A stretch of DNA of 64,000 nucleotides from Alphaproteobacteria bacterium. GTDB taxonomy: Bacteria; Pseudomonadota; Alphaproteobacteria; UBA828. The stretch is from positions 1 to 64,000 of the forward strand of contig JAJDVB010000135.1 of assembly GCA_022826345.1 (NCBI GenBank), written 5' to 3'. Each line of letters begins with the position of its first letter. Position 1 is the stretch's first letter. Positions 17,739 to 26,121 of this stretch are shown piece after piece. The notes below the pieces were generated by a model. It did no database searches. It saw nothing but the letters and a program-made list of their open reading frames with translations, and was not told where the DNA came from. Both the position numbers and the translations under genes were made by a program.

Positions 17739-19309
17739 GGGGCCGCTCCCGCCTCTGATTGCGACTGTGTCCCAGGTGCGGCCCCGGCGCTCTCCTCCGG
17801 GCCCTCGGCGCCGAGCGCGTAGCCCATGATCGCCTCCTCGGTGATCTCGTCGCCGATCAACTCTTTGACGGCGCGCCCGCGGTACATGACCAGCACCCGG
17901 TCGCAGATGTTCACAAGCTCCGGGATCTCGGTCGTGTAGTAGAGGATGGCGGCGCCGGCCTTGGCGAGCGCGCGGATCAGAACGTAGATCTCGTGCTTGG
18001 TGCCGATATCGACGCCCCGCGTCGGGTCGAAGGTGAGCAGCACCCGGCTTCGCGCCAGCAGCCACTTGGCGATGGCGATCTTCTGCTGATTGCCGCCGGA
18101 GAAGGAGGAGACGGCCTTGTAAAGTGCGCGCGGGTGCACCTGCAGGTCGTTCAGCACCTCGTCCACGGCGGCGGCTTCGGCCTTGCGGTTGATCCAGCCC
18201 GCCGCGGCGAAGCGGTCGATGATCGGGATCGAGGCGTTGGCCCCGCCGGTGAGCCTGAGGAACAGCGCCTCGGTCTTGCGATCCTCCGGCACCATGCTGA
18301 TGCCGGCGCGCACCGCATCGGCGGGCGAGGCGAGCGTGAGCGCCCGGCCGCCGAGCGCGATGGTGCCGCCATCCACGCCGCGCTCGCCGAACAGCGCCTC
18401 GAACAGCTCGCGCTGGCCCATGCCCTGGAGCGCGCCGATGCCCAGCACCTCGCCGGGCCAGAGCTCGAAGGAGAGATCGTCCAGCGTGCCGCCGATGGTG
18501 AGCCCCTCGCCGGCGAAGGCAGGCACGGAAGCGTCGGCCTGGCGGTAGTTTTCGCGCTCCGGATAGATCGCGCCGAGGGAGCGGCCGATGACGAGGCTGA
18601 CTACCTCGTCATCGCTCACCTCGTCGATCTCGTAGGAGCCAACGTGCAAGCCGTTGCGGAGCACCGTGAGGCTCTGGCAGAAGCGGCGCACCTCGGCCAT
18701 GCGGTGCGAGATGAAGACGATCGTCACGCCATCCGCATGAAGCGTGTCGATGAGGTCGCCGAGCCAGTCCACGTCGGCGGCCGACAGCGTGGATGTCGGC
18801 TCGTCCAGCAGCAGCACACGGGGCTCGCGCGCGACCGCCTTCGCGATCTCGATCTTCTGGCGGGTCGAGAGCGCGAGGTCGCCCACCAGCGCGTTAGGGT
18901 CCACGTCATCCAGACCGAGACGGGCGAAGTGCTGCACGACGGCGCGCTTGCTCCCGCGCCGGTCGATCTGGCCTGCTACCAGCGGCTCGTAGGGCAGCAG
19001 CATATTCTGGGTGACGGTCAGATCGTCGATCAGGGTCATTTCCTGAAACGCCGTCTGAATGCCGAGCACATGCGCGCGCGACGGGCGTCCGATGGTCACG
19101 TCGTCGCCGAATATGTGAATGCTGCCGGTGTCCTCGCGGATCAGCCCGGCCAGAATCTTGACGAAGGTGGACTTGCCGGCGCCGTTCTCGCCGATCAGCG
19201 CGCGGATTTCGCCCTGCGGAATGGAAAAGCTGACGTCGTCGAGGGCGACGGTCGCGTCAAACCGTTTGGAGAGGCCTTCGACCGCGATGGCGGGCGCCGC
19301 ATCGTTCAT
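17735..19309 (-). CDS. Ribose-type ABC importer ATPase (two nucleotide-binding domains)
   Basis: The 524-residue RbsA/MglA-type protein has two ATPase domains in tandem. Domain 1 has Walker A GENGAGKST (residues 40-48), the signature-like LSTRQKIEIAKAVA and Walker B VLLLDEPTS. Domain 2 has a degenerate Walker A (GALQGMGQ), the intact signature FSGGNQQKIAIAKWL and RVLLTFDPTRGVDIGTK. An asymmetric degenerate second site is normal for this family. It is the middle gene of the operon SBP-ATPase-permease and shares 4 bp with the permease start. Confidence 0.92.
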   Translation of the reverse strand: MNDAAPAIAVEGLSKRFDATVALDDVSFSIPQGEIRALIGENGAGKSTFVKILAGLIREDTGSIHIFGDDVTIGRPSRAHVLGIQTAFQEMTLIDDLTVTQNMLLPYEPLVAGQIDRRGSKRAVVQHFARLGLDDVDPNALVGDLALSTRQKIEIAKAVAREPRVLLLDEPTSTLSAADVDWLGDLIDTLHADGVTIVFISHRMAEVRRFCQSLTVLRNGLHVGSYEIDEVSDDEVVSLVIGRSLGAIYPERENYRQADASVPAFAGEGLTIGGTLDDLSFELWPGEVLGIGALQGMGQRELFEALFGERGVDGGTIALGGRALTLASPADAVRAGISMVPEDRKTEALFLRLTGGANASIPIIDRFAAAGWINRKAEAAAVDEVLNDLQVHPRALYKAVSSFSGGNQQKIAIAKWLLARSRVLLTFDPTRGVDIGTKHEIYVLIRALAKAGAAILYYTTEIPELVNICDRVLVMYRGRAVKELIGDEITEEAIMGYALGAEGPEESAGAAPGTQSQSEAGAAP

Positions 19310-19320
19310 GCGTGCCCGCG

Positions 19321-19370
19321 CGAAAAAATGTGCGCCGGGGCTCTGCCAAGCTCGCGGCCGGCCCCGGCGC
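19321..19370 (-). terminator. Intrinsic terminator/attenuator between binding protein and ATPase genes
   Basis: On the minus strand GCGCCGGGGC (19370-19361), a 19-nt loop and GCCCCGGCGC (19341-19332) form a perfect 10-bp stem, followed by ACA and TTTTTT (19328-19323). It lies just after the binding-protein stop and before the ATPase gene. This placement typically gives more binding protein than membrane components. Confidence 0.8.
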
Positions 19371-19410
19371 AGCGGTCATCACGGATCATGGTGGACGAGC
19401 CGCCGATCCC

Positions 19411-20550
19411 TCAGGTTTCGTCGTCCAGCTTCCCTTCGGTGGCCGCGCGGAAGCCGAGCTCGGGCACCTGCGGCGACCAGAAGTCGATGGCATAGTCGGG
19501 CGGGACGATGCCGGGCTTGATGGTGTTACACCCAGCCGCGAACTCCTCCGCCGTGCCGTTCTCGCAGAGCTTCACGTTGTCCTGCGTGACCTCGACGCCG
19601 GTGTACCACCTGAGATGCGGAACGTCCTCGTTGCCGTCGAGCACCTCCATGGCGGTCTTGAAGGTGTAGGACACGGCCCAGAGGCCGGAGCCGATCGACT
19701 GGCCCTTCTTGCCCAGCGCGCCCTCGATTCCGGAATCGACCGGCAGCATCTGCAGCCGGTTGCCGTTGGCCGACTCGCCCGCGCACGGGATGATCGGGTT
19801 GTCAGGCCACCAGCCGTCCTCCACCTGCATCTGGGAGACCGTGTAGCAGCCGGTCTGCGCCACGATGCCGTCGATGTCGCCCCAGCTCTTGGTGGCCAGC
19901 AGCTCTCGCATCTTGAGGCGGGCCTCGGAGTGGCTCCACATGCCCACGAGCTCGGCCAGCACGTTGACCTCGGGATGCCGGGCCACGGCCTGCTTGAAGC
20001 CCTTGTGGTGGTCCTCGCCGTATGAGACGCCGGGCACGCCGGTGATCGCGACGATGTTGCCCTTACCGCCCATCTGGTCGATCACGTACTGGGTGCGGTA
20101 GTCGCCGAGTGCCACGCCGTCGATCTTCACGACGTAGGCGCAGGGCTCGGTCACGCCGTTGATCACGGCCACCACCACACCCTTGTTGCACGCGTTCCTG
20201 ATGACCTTGTTGAGCGCCGTCGGCGAGATCGGGAAAGCCACGATGGCATCTGCGCCGGCCGCGATCATCGCGTTCATCTGCTGAATCTGCTTCTGCGCGT
20301 CGGGGCCGGAGGCCTGGACCCTGAGCTCGACCCGATCCCGATACTGCGGCGCCTTGGCCATGGCGATGACGGTATTCTTGGCCTCCGTCTGCCAGGCGTT
20401 GCCGACGTAGCTCATGCTGTAATAGACGAGGAACTTGCCGTCCTCGGTCTTGGCCTCGGCCTTGTCGGCGGTCACGCCGGCGGCGAGTGCTATGCCCACG
20501 CCGGCGGCAATCGCCCAGCGGGCGAGGCGTTTCGTTGCCCTGATTCTCAC
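19411..20550 (-). CDS. Periplasmic binding protein of the ribose-type ABC importer
   Basis: The 379-residue product begins at GTG 20550, preceded by GGGAGGGAGA, with a signal peptide (RIRATKRLARWAIAAGVG, cleavage after DKAEA). The mature part has the Peripla_BP_4-type fold: FLVYYSMSYVGNAWQTEAKN, then the family motif IAAGADAIVAFPISPTALNK and GKGNIVAITGVPGVSYGEDH. It delivers an unknown, possibly sugar-like or cyclic, ligand to the fused permease. It is first in a three-gene operon and followed by a strong terminator-like hairpin. A 111-nt upstream extension was rejected because it lacks a signal at its start. Confidence 0.9.
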   Translation of the reverse strand: MRIRATKRLARWAIAAGVGIALAAGVTADKAEAKTEDGKFLVYYSMSYVGNAWQTEAKNTVIAMAKAPQYRDRVELRVQASGPDAQKQIQQMNAMIAAGADAIVAFPISPTALNKVIRNACNKGVVVAVINGVTEPCAYVVKIDGVALGDYRTQYVIDQMGGKGNIVAITGVPGVSYGEDHHKGFKQAVARHPEVNVLAELVGMWSHSEARLKMRELLATKSWGDIDGIVAQTGCYTVSQMQVEDGWWPDNPIIPCAGESANGNRLQMLPVDSGIEGALGKKGQSIGSGLWAVSYTFKTAMEVLDGNEDVPHLRWYTGVEVTQDNVKLCENGTAEEFAAGCNTIKPGIVPPDYAIDFWSPQVPELGFRAATEGKLDDET

Positions 20551-20644
20551 CTGTCTCCCTCCCTTGTTCGCTTTGCAAAACACCGGATGATCCTCGTCTT
20601 CGAAGTGTGCCGCCCGCAGCCGGGACGAGTCAATTGCGGCCCGT

Positions 20645-20674
20645 TTCGACCGGCAGCCCAAGATGGGCTACGCT
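20645..20674 (+). promoter_or_regulatory. Candidate promoter for the CocE-type hydrolase operon
   Basis: TTCGAC (20645-20650), 18 bp, TACGCT (20669-20674), 25 bp before the ATG at 20700. The -35 region TTCGACCGG and the spacing repeat those of the candidate acetone-carboxylase promoter at 10610. By eye only. Confidence 0.35.
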
Positions 20675-20699
20675 CCCGCGCCAGCAGGGAGGGGCGAAA

Positions 20700-22421
20700 A
20701 TGACGGACGCGCGCGAGGCCGCAGGCATCGTGGTCGAGACCGATGTCATGGTGCGGATGCGGGACGGCGTGCACCTCGCCTGCGACGTCTACCGGCCGGC
20801 CTCGGGCGGCCCGGTTCCGGCCCTGGTCCAGCGCCAGCCCTACGACAAGCGCGTCGCCCAGACCTACGTCTACGACCACCCGGCGGTCTACGCGCGCCAC
20901 GGCTATGCCGTCGTGATCGAGGACACCCGCGGGCGCTACGCCTCCGAGGGCGAGTTCTACCCGCTCCGCCTCGATGCCGAGGACGGCTACGACACCATCG
21001 AATGGTGCGCGGCCCAGCCCTGGTGCAACGGCCGGATCGGGAGCTTCGGATTCTCCATTCCGGGCGTGAACCAGCTGCTCGCCGCCGCGCTCAAGCCTCC
21101 GCACCTCGCCGCCGCCGTGCCGGGCTTCTATCCCGGCGGCATGTACGAGGGCTTCACCCATGTGGGCGGCACCTTCGGGCTCGCGGCGGTGATGGACTGG
21201 GCGCTTATCCTCGCAGGCGACGCGGCGCGAAGGCGCGACGACAGGGAAGTGCTCGGCGCCCTCGGCGCGGCGCAGGCAGCCTGCGGCCGCTGGCCGGCGG
21301 CGCTCGGACTCCGGGACATCCCCTTCCTCGAAACGCCGGACCTCATGCCCTTCCTCAAGGACTACGTGGACCACCCCGCCCACGATGCCTATTGGCAGGA
21401 ATGGGAGCTCGCACCCCGGCTCGGGCAGATCGAGGTGCCCTGCCTCCACGTCAGCGGCTGGTACGACAGCTTCATCCCGCAGACCATCGCAGCATACGAG
21501 GCGCTGAGCGCCGCCGGCCGGGCCGAGCACCGGCTGATTGTCGGCCCCTGGTATCACATCCCGTGGACCCAGCAGGTCGGCGCCATAGATTTCGGCGACG
21601 AGGCGAAGAACACCGTCAGCGTCTACGAGCGCGCCTGGTTCGACGCCTGGCTCAAGGACGACCGCTCCGCCCTGGAGGCGCTGCCGCCCGTGCACGTCTT
21701 CATCACGGGCGAGAACCGCTGGCATGACGCCGACGCCTGGCCGCTCGCTGGCACCGGCTCCGAGCGCTGGTATCTTCACAGTGGAGGCCGCGCCAATTCG
21801 CTGAGCGGAGACGGGACGCTGGACCGGGAAGCGCCAGGCGACGAGGCGCCGGACTTCTTCATCTACAATCCGTTCGATCCAGTGCCGAGCATGGGCGGCC
21901 ATTCCTGCTGCCTGCCGCAGACCGCACCCATGGGGCCGATGGACCAGCGTCCGGTCGAGTACCGGAACGATGTGCTGGTCTACACCTCGGCGCCGCTGGA
22001 TGCGCCCTATTTCGCCGCCGGTCCCGTCACGGCGCGGCTGAGTGCCGCAACCAGCGCCGCTGACACCGACTTCACGGTGAAGCTCTGCGACGTGGAGCCC
22101 GACGGGCGCTCGATCAACCTGTTCGAGGGCGTGATCCGCGGTCGCTTTCGCGAGAGCCGGGAGGCCGAGGTGCCGCTGGAGCCCCACCGGGTCTACGAGT
22201 TCGCCATCGACGTGGGCGTGATCTGCCACGTCTTCCGCGCCGGGCATCGCCTGCGGGTCGAGGTGTCGAGCAGCAACTACCCGGCCTTCGACCGCAACCC
22301 CAACACCGGCGGGCCGATCGGCGGCGAGCACGCCTTCGACCTTCAGCCCGCGCACCAGACCGTGTTTCACGATGGGGCTCGCCCGTCATTCATCGAGCTG
22401 CCGGTCGTCCGGCGCCCCTGA
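20700..22421 (+). CDS. CocE/NonD-type alpha/beta-hydrolase (S15 family)
   Basis: The 573-residue product has an N-terminal alpha/beta-hydrolase domain: MVRMRDGVHLACDVYRPA, the nucleophile region IGSFGFSIPGVNQ with Ser in GFSIPG, the acid region LHVSGWYDSF and IVGPWYHIPW. A C-terminal jelly-roll domain follows (e.g. ARLSAATSAADTDFTVKLCDV, VEVSSSNYPAFDRNPNTG). Family members cleave esters or amides, e.g. cocaine esterase and X-Pro peptidase. The ATG at 20700 has GGGAGGGG in place; the frame extends further upstream without support. It heads an operon with two RidA genes (22 bp to the next). Confidence 0.88.
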   Translation: MTDAREAAGIVVETDVMVRMRDGVHLACDVYRPASGGPVPALVQRQPYDKRVAQTYVYDHPAVYARHGYAVVIEDTRGRYASEGEFYPLRLDAEDGYDTIEWCAAQPWCNGRIGSFGFSIPGVNQLLAAALKPPHLAAAVPGFYPGGMYEGFTHVGGTFGLAAVMDWALILAGDAARRRDDREVLGALGAAQAACGRWPAALGLRDIPFLETPDLMPFLKDYVDHPAHDAYWQEWELAPRLGQIEVPCLHVSGWYDSFIPQTIAAYEALSAAGRAEHRLIVGPWYHIPWTQQVGAIDFGDEAKNTVSVYERAWFDAWLKDDRSALEALPPVHVFITGENRWHDADAWPLAGTGSERWYLHSGGRANSLSGDGTLDREAPGDEAPDFFIYNPFDPVPSMGGHSCCLPQTAPMGPMDQRPVEYRNDVLVYTSAPLDAPYFAAGPVTARLSAATSAADTDFTVKLCDVEPDGRSINLFEGVIRGRFRESREAEVPLEPHRVYEFAIDVGVICHVFRAGHRLRVEVSSSNYPAFDRNPNTGGPIGGEHAFDLQPAHQTVFHDGARPSFIELPVVRRP

Positions 22422-22443
22422 CCGCCGAAAGGAGAATCCACCG

Positions 22444-23637
22444 ATGGCCGACGATCGCACTTACCTCACGCCCGCGAGCGAAGCCTGGATGAGTGGCCGG
22501 CCGGCTTCGGCGGCGGTCAAGGTTGGCGACCTCCTGTTCCTCTCTGGCCAGGGGAGCGTGACCGACGACGGTCGGGTGACGGCCGCGGGCGACGTCGAGG
22601 CCCAGACGCGCAACGCCTTCGCCAGGGCCGGCGCGGTGCTGGAGGCGGCCGGCGCCGGGATCGACGACGTGCTCGACGTGATGACCTTCCACAAGGACCC
22701 GCGCACGATGGATGCTGTCTACGCCGTCGGCCGCGAGGTGTTCTCCGCGCCCTACCCGGCGTGGACCGCCCTCGGCATGGTGGGCGGGCACGATCCGGGC
22801 TTAGACGTCATCGTGCGCGTGGTGGCCCACGTGGGCGCTGGCGAGAAGCAGGGCGTGACCCTGGCGGGCTTCGGCTGGATGGCGGGTCTCCCCGTATCAG
22901 CCGCCTGTCGCAAGGGCGACTATCTCTTCACCAGCGGCATCGTCGCCGCCGACGATGGCGGCAACGTGGTGGCGCCCGCCAACCACATGGCGCAGGCGCG
23001 CTTCTGCTACGACCGGCTCAAGGACGTGATGCAGGCGGCGGGCGGCTCGCTCGACGAGATCGTCGACATGATCTGCTTCAACCACGACGCCAGGGGCATG
23101 GACGCTGCGGTTGATACCTGGTGCAACGAGACTGTCGAGGGGCTGCCCATCGGCGAGGCCACGTCCTACACCGCGATCGGGATGACCGGCCTGCACCGGA
23201 TGGGCCAGGTGGGCTGCTACCGGGCCATCGCGGACTTCAGCGCCGGCCCCCGGGTCGCGCACAACCTGCCGAGCGTCCACTGGCACGATCAGCGCATCTC
23301 CGGCGCGAGCAAGAAGAGGAGCGGACGGCTCATCGGTATTTCCGGCCAGGTCGCTTCGGACGGGCAGCAGAACATCATCGCCCGCGGCGATGTCGCCTCC
23401 CAGGCGCATTACTGCTTCGGCCAGATCCGGGGCGTGCTGGAGAAGCACGGGGCGAGCCTCGACGACATCGTCGAGATCGTCTCCTTCCACAAGGACCCCA
23501 GAGCGTGGGAGACGGTGATGGCGGTGGGCAGCGAGCTGTTCCAACCGGGTCGCGGCCCGGCCTGGACGCCTATCGGCTGCACAGGCCTCTACCTCGAAGG
23601 CTACCTGCACGAGATCTACGCAATCGCCATGGTGTGA
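22444..23637 (+). CDS. Triple-RidA-domain protein
   Basis: The 397-residue product is built from three consecutive RidA/YjgF domains. Domain 1 is about residues 20-135 (VGDLLFLSGQGSV...PAWTALG...), domain 2 about 150-275 (KGDYLFTSGIVA...SYTAIGM...), domain 3 about 285-397 (RLIGISGQVA...PAWTPIGCTG...). RidA proteins act as homotrimers, so one chain could fold as a pseudo-trimer. At the position of the deaminase arginine (PARSxV in canonical RidA) the domains read PAWTA, ATSYT and PAWTP, so classic enamine deaminase activity is doubtful. GAAAGGAG precedes the ATG. The function is unknown. Confidence 0.85.
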   Translation: MADDRTYLTPASEAWMSGRPASAAVKVGDLLFLSGQGSVTDDGRVTAAGDVEAQTRNAFARAGAVLEAAGAGIDDVLDVMTFHKDPRTMDAVYAVGREVFSAPYPAWTALGMVGGHDPGLDVIVRVVAHVGAGEKQGVTLAGFGWMAGLPVSAACRKGDYLFTSGIVAADDGGNVVAPANHMAQARFCYDRLKDVMQAAGGSLDEIVDMICFNHDARGMDAAVDTWCNETVEGLPIGEATSYTAIGMTGLHRMGQVGCYRAIADFSAGPRVAHNLPSVHWHDQRISGASKKRSGRLIGISGQVASDGQQNIIARGDVASQAHYCFGQIRGVLEKHGASLDDIVEIVSFHKDPRAWETVMAVGSELFQPGRGPAWTPIGCTGLYLEGYLHEIYAIAMV

Positions 23638-23666
23638 ACGCGCGAACGCCTGCCAAGGAGAAAGAA

Positions 23667-24056
23667 ATGATCACGCTTCATAGTCCGGACACGGTCGTGG
23701 CGCCCGCGTCGTTCTACAGCCAGGCGGCGGAGGTGGAGCCCGGCAAGCGCTGGCTTCACGTCTCGGGTCAGGTGGGTGCCGCGCCTGACGGGACGCTGGC
23801 CGAAGGCTTCGAGGCCCAGAGCGATCAGGTCTGGCGCAACATCGCGGCCCTGCTCGCCGCCGCCGACATGACAATGGAGAACCTGGTGATCGTGCGTGCG
23901 CTGCTGGTGGACCGCGCCCACCTCGGGGCCTATCGCGAGATCAGGGACCGCCACCTAGCGGGCCACCAGGCGGCGTCGACGCTCCTGATCGTCGCCGGCC
24001 TCGCCGACGAGCGCTGGCTGATCGAGATCGAGGCGCTGGCCGCCGCCGACACCTGA
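23667..24056 (+). CDS. Single-domain RidA-family protein
   Basis: The 129-residue product has normal RidA length, with GKRWLHVSGQVGAAPDGTLAEG, the central helix QSDQVWRNIAALLAAADM and the C-terminal IEIEAL. The segment aligned with the catalytic Arg of enamine/imine deaminases reads QAASTLLIV, so the arginine appears absent. The ATG at 23667 follows AAGGAG. It is 29 bp behind the triple-RidA gene and ends directly against the convergent ATPase gene (stop codons adjacent at 24054-24059). It may assemble with, or modify the action of, the triple protein. Confidence 0.87.
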   Translation: MITLHSPDTVVAPASFYSQAAEVEPGKRWLHVSGQVGAAPDGTLAEGFEAQSDQVWRNIAALLAAADMTMENLVIVRALLVDRAHLGAYREIRDRHLAGHQAASTLLIVAGLADERWLIEIEALAAADT

Positions 24057-25232
24057 TCAGGCGGCGTCGGCCTCCTCCCCCGCACCCGCGACGGCGCCGT
24101 TCCCAGCCGAGGTGATGGCGCACTCGGACTCGCGCCACCAGAGCGCTTCCAGATCGTTGATATCGACGCCGCGGTCCCAGATGCGCGCCTTGACCGGGCC
24201 GATGTCGGTATCGAGGGTCTGATCGAGGTACTTGCCCTTGTAGATTGTCGCCCCGCTGGTGCAGGGCAGCGCGTTGACGCCGGGCTCGTCGACGGTCGCC
24301 CCGCGAGACGCGAGCCTGATCCGCTCCGCCCGCACCGCGACGCAGGCGGGCGCGCCTCTCTCGGCCAGACCAGTGCCGCTCCAGGCGCCGCTGATCACGT
24401 GCCCGCCGATGCGCACGCTGGCCGTGCCGTTCTGCACGCTCTCGATGGTTCCTTCGAGCAGGTTCTCCACTCCCATGAAGTCCGCGACGAAGCGGCTCGC
24501 CGGCCGGTCGAACAGGTCGGTGGGAGGCCCTTCCTGCACGATGCGCCCGCGCCGCATCAGGATGATCCGGTCGCTCATGGTGAGCGCCTCTTCCTGACTG
24601 TGAGTGACGTAGATGAAGGTGAGGCCGAGCTTCTCGTGGAGGTCGAGGAGCTCCACCTGCATGTCGACGCGCAGCTTCTCGTCGAGGGCGCCGAGCGGCT
24701 CGTCGAGGAGCAGGATCGCGGGCTGCGTCACCAGCGCGCGGGCCAGCGCCACCCGCTGGCGCTCACCTCCGGAAAGCTGGTGGACGCGGCGGCCGTACTT
24801 GTCCAGCAGGCGGACCAGGGCGAGCGCGTCTTCCGCCCGCTTGCGGCGCTGATCCCTGTCGATGCCGCGCACGCGCAGCCCGTACTCGACGTTCTGCCCG
24901 ACCGACATGTGCGGGAAGAGCGCGTAGTGCTGGAACACGGTGGTGCAGTTGCGCCTTGACGCCGGGATGGCGGAGACATCCTCGCCGTCGATGGCGATGC
25001 GTACGATCCGGGTCGGTCGCTCGAGCCCGGCGACGATCCTGAGCAGCGTCGTCTTTCCGGAGCCGCTCTCGCCCAGCAGGGTGAGGAACTCGCCCCGCCG
25101 CGCCGTGATCGACACGTCGTCGAGCGCAACCACGTCGCCGAAGCGGTGGGTCGCATGCTCGACCTGCAGGATCTGATCACCGTCGCCTCCGGCCGGTGCG
25201 GCGCGCGGCGCGGCTGCTTCACTTGTTGCCAT
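24057..25232 (-). CDS. Polyamine-type ABC importer ATPase (PotA-like)
   Basis: The 391-residue protein has Walker A LLGESGSGKTTL, Q-loop VFQHYALFPHM, signature QLSGGERQRVALARAL, Walker [16 protein letters not shown], the H-loop VTHSQEEAL and a C-terminal TOBE region. It powers import of a spermidine/putrescine-like or related solute. The start at 25232 is placed by GGAGGAGG five bases upstream; a slightly earlier ATG (25253) lies deeper inside the permease gene. It overlaps the permease by 14 bp. No binding-protein gene exists in this operon. Confidence 0.9.
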   Translation of the reverse strand: MATSEAAAPRAAPAGGDGDQILQVEHATHRFGDVVALDDVSITARRGEFLTLLGESGSGKTTLLRIVAGLERPTRIVRIAIDGEDVSAIPASRRNCTTVFQHYALFPHMSVGQNVEYGLRVRGIDRDQRRKRAEDALALVRLLDKYGRRVHQLSGGERQRVALARALVTQPAILLLDEPLGALDEKLRVDMQVELLDLHEKLGLTFIYVTHSQEEALTMSDRIILMRRGRIVQEGPPTDLFDRPASRFVADFMGVENLLEGTIESVQNGTASVRIGGHVISGAWSGTGLAERGAPACVAVRAERIRLASRGATVDEPGVNALPCTSGATIYKGKYLDQTLDTDIGPVKARIWDRGVDINDLEALWWRESECAITSAGNGAVAGAGEEADAA

Positions 25233-26121
25233 CTCGGCCTCCTCCGAAGGCAAGCTTGATCGCGAGGAAGGTCAACCCGATGCTCACGATCGTCACCAGG
25301 GTACTCATCGCGTAGATCAGGGGCACGGTCGTATTATGCGCGCCCGATTGTATCCACAGATAGAGCGGCAGTGTGTCCTGTCCCGCACGCATGAAGATGC
25401 TGAAGGGCAGTTCGTTGAACGACAGCAGGAAGCCGAAGAAGCCGGCGGCGAAGATGCCGGGCTTCAGGATCGGCACCTCGATCTGCCAGAAGCGCTGCCA
25501 GCGGCTTGCACCGAGGTCTTCGGCGGCTTCCATCAGCCGCGTGTCGAAGCGCGAGGCGACCACCAGCATCGCCAGCAGCGCGAAGGGAAACGCCCAGACG
25601 AAGTGGGCCAGCGCCAGCGACCATACGCCCATCTTCACGTTGATCACGAGGCGATACCACATGAAGAGCCCGACGCCCGCGACAATGCCCGGCACCATCA
25701 GCGGCATGAGGAAGCCGATGAGCAGCGGTCCGCGCCGCTTCACCCGGGGCAGCACCGGCCCCACGATCAGCGCGCCGATCACGCACGCCGCCGAGGTGGC
25801 GAAGGCGAGCCCGATCGAGAGCAGCAGCGGATCGCCGACCCGGAAGTTGCTGCCGTAGGCCTCCCCGTCGCGCTGGGCGATGTCGGCGTAGATCACGTCC
25901 TCGTACCAGGTGAGCGTCCAGTCGCCCGGAATGCCCGTGAGCGGCTCGCCGCTGATGGAGAGGATCATCAGCCAGACGATCGGCAGGTAGAGGACGAACA
26001 GCACGCCGTAGCCGAAGAAGAGGCCGGTGCCCCGTGGCAGGCCATCCATTAAGCGTCGCCAGAAGGGCGGGCGCACCTGCGCGTAGGTGATCGTTTCGGA
26101 GGCGGGCGCGGTCATCGTCAT
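25219..26121 (-). CDS. Polyamine-type ABC permease (PotC-like)
   Basis: This 300-residue inner-membrane protein has about six transmembrane segments and the EAA cytoplasmic loop, MEAAEDLGASRWQRFWQIEVP, followed by LKPG. The first hydrophobic segment (GYGVLFVLYLPIVWLMILS) and the LSFNELPFSIFM motif are typical of PotC/PotI. Its ATG overlaps the stop of the upstream permease as ATGA (4 bp). With the gene at 26118-27035 it should form the heterodimeric channel. Confidence 0.9.
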   Translation of the reverse strand: MTMTAPASETITYAQVRPPFWRRLMDGLPRGTGLFFGYGVLFVLYLPIVWLMILSISGEPLTGIPGDWTLTWYEDVIYADIAQRDGEAYGSNFRVGDPLLLSIGLAFATSAACVIGALIVGPVLPRVKRRGPLLIGFLMPLMVPGIVAGVGLFMWYRLVINVKMGVWSLALAHFVWAFPFALLAMLVVASRFDTRLMEAAEDLGASRWQRFWQIEVPILKPGIFAAGFFGFLLSFNELPFSIFMRAGQDTLPLYLWIQSGAHNTTVPLIYAMSTLVTIVSIGLTFLAIKLAFGGGRDGNK

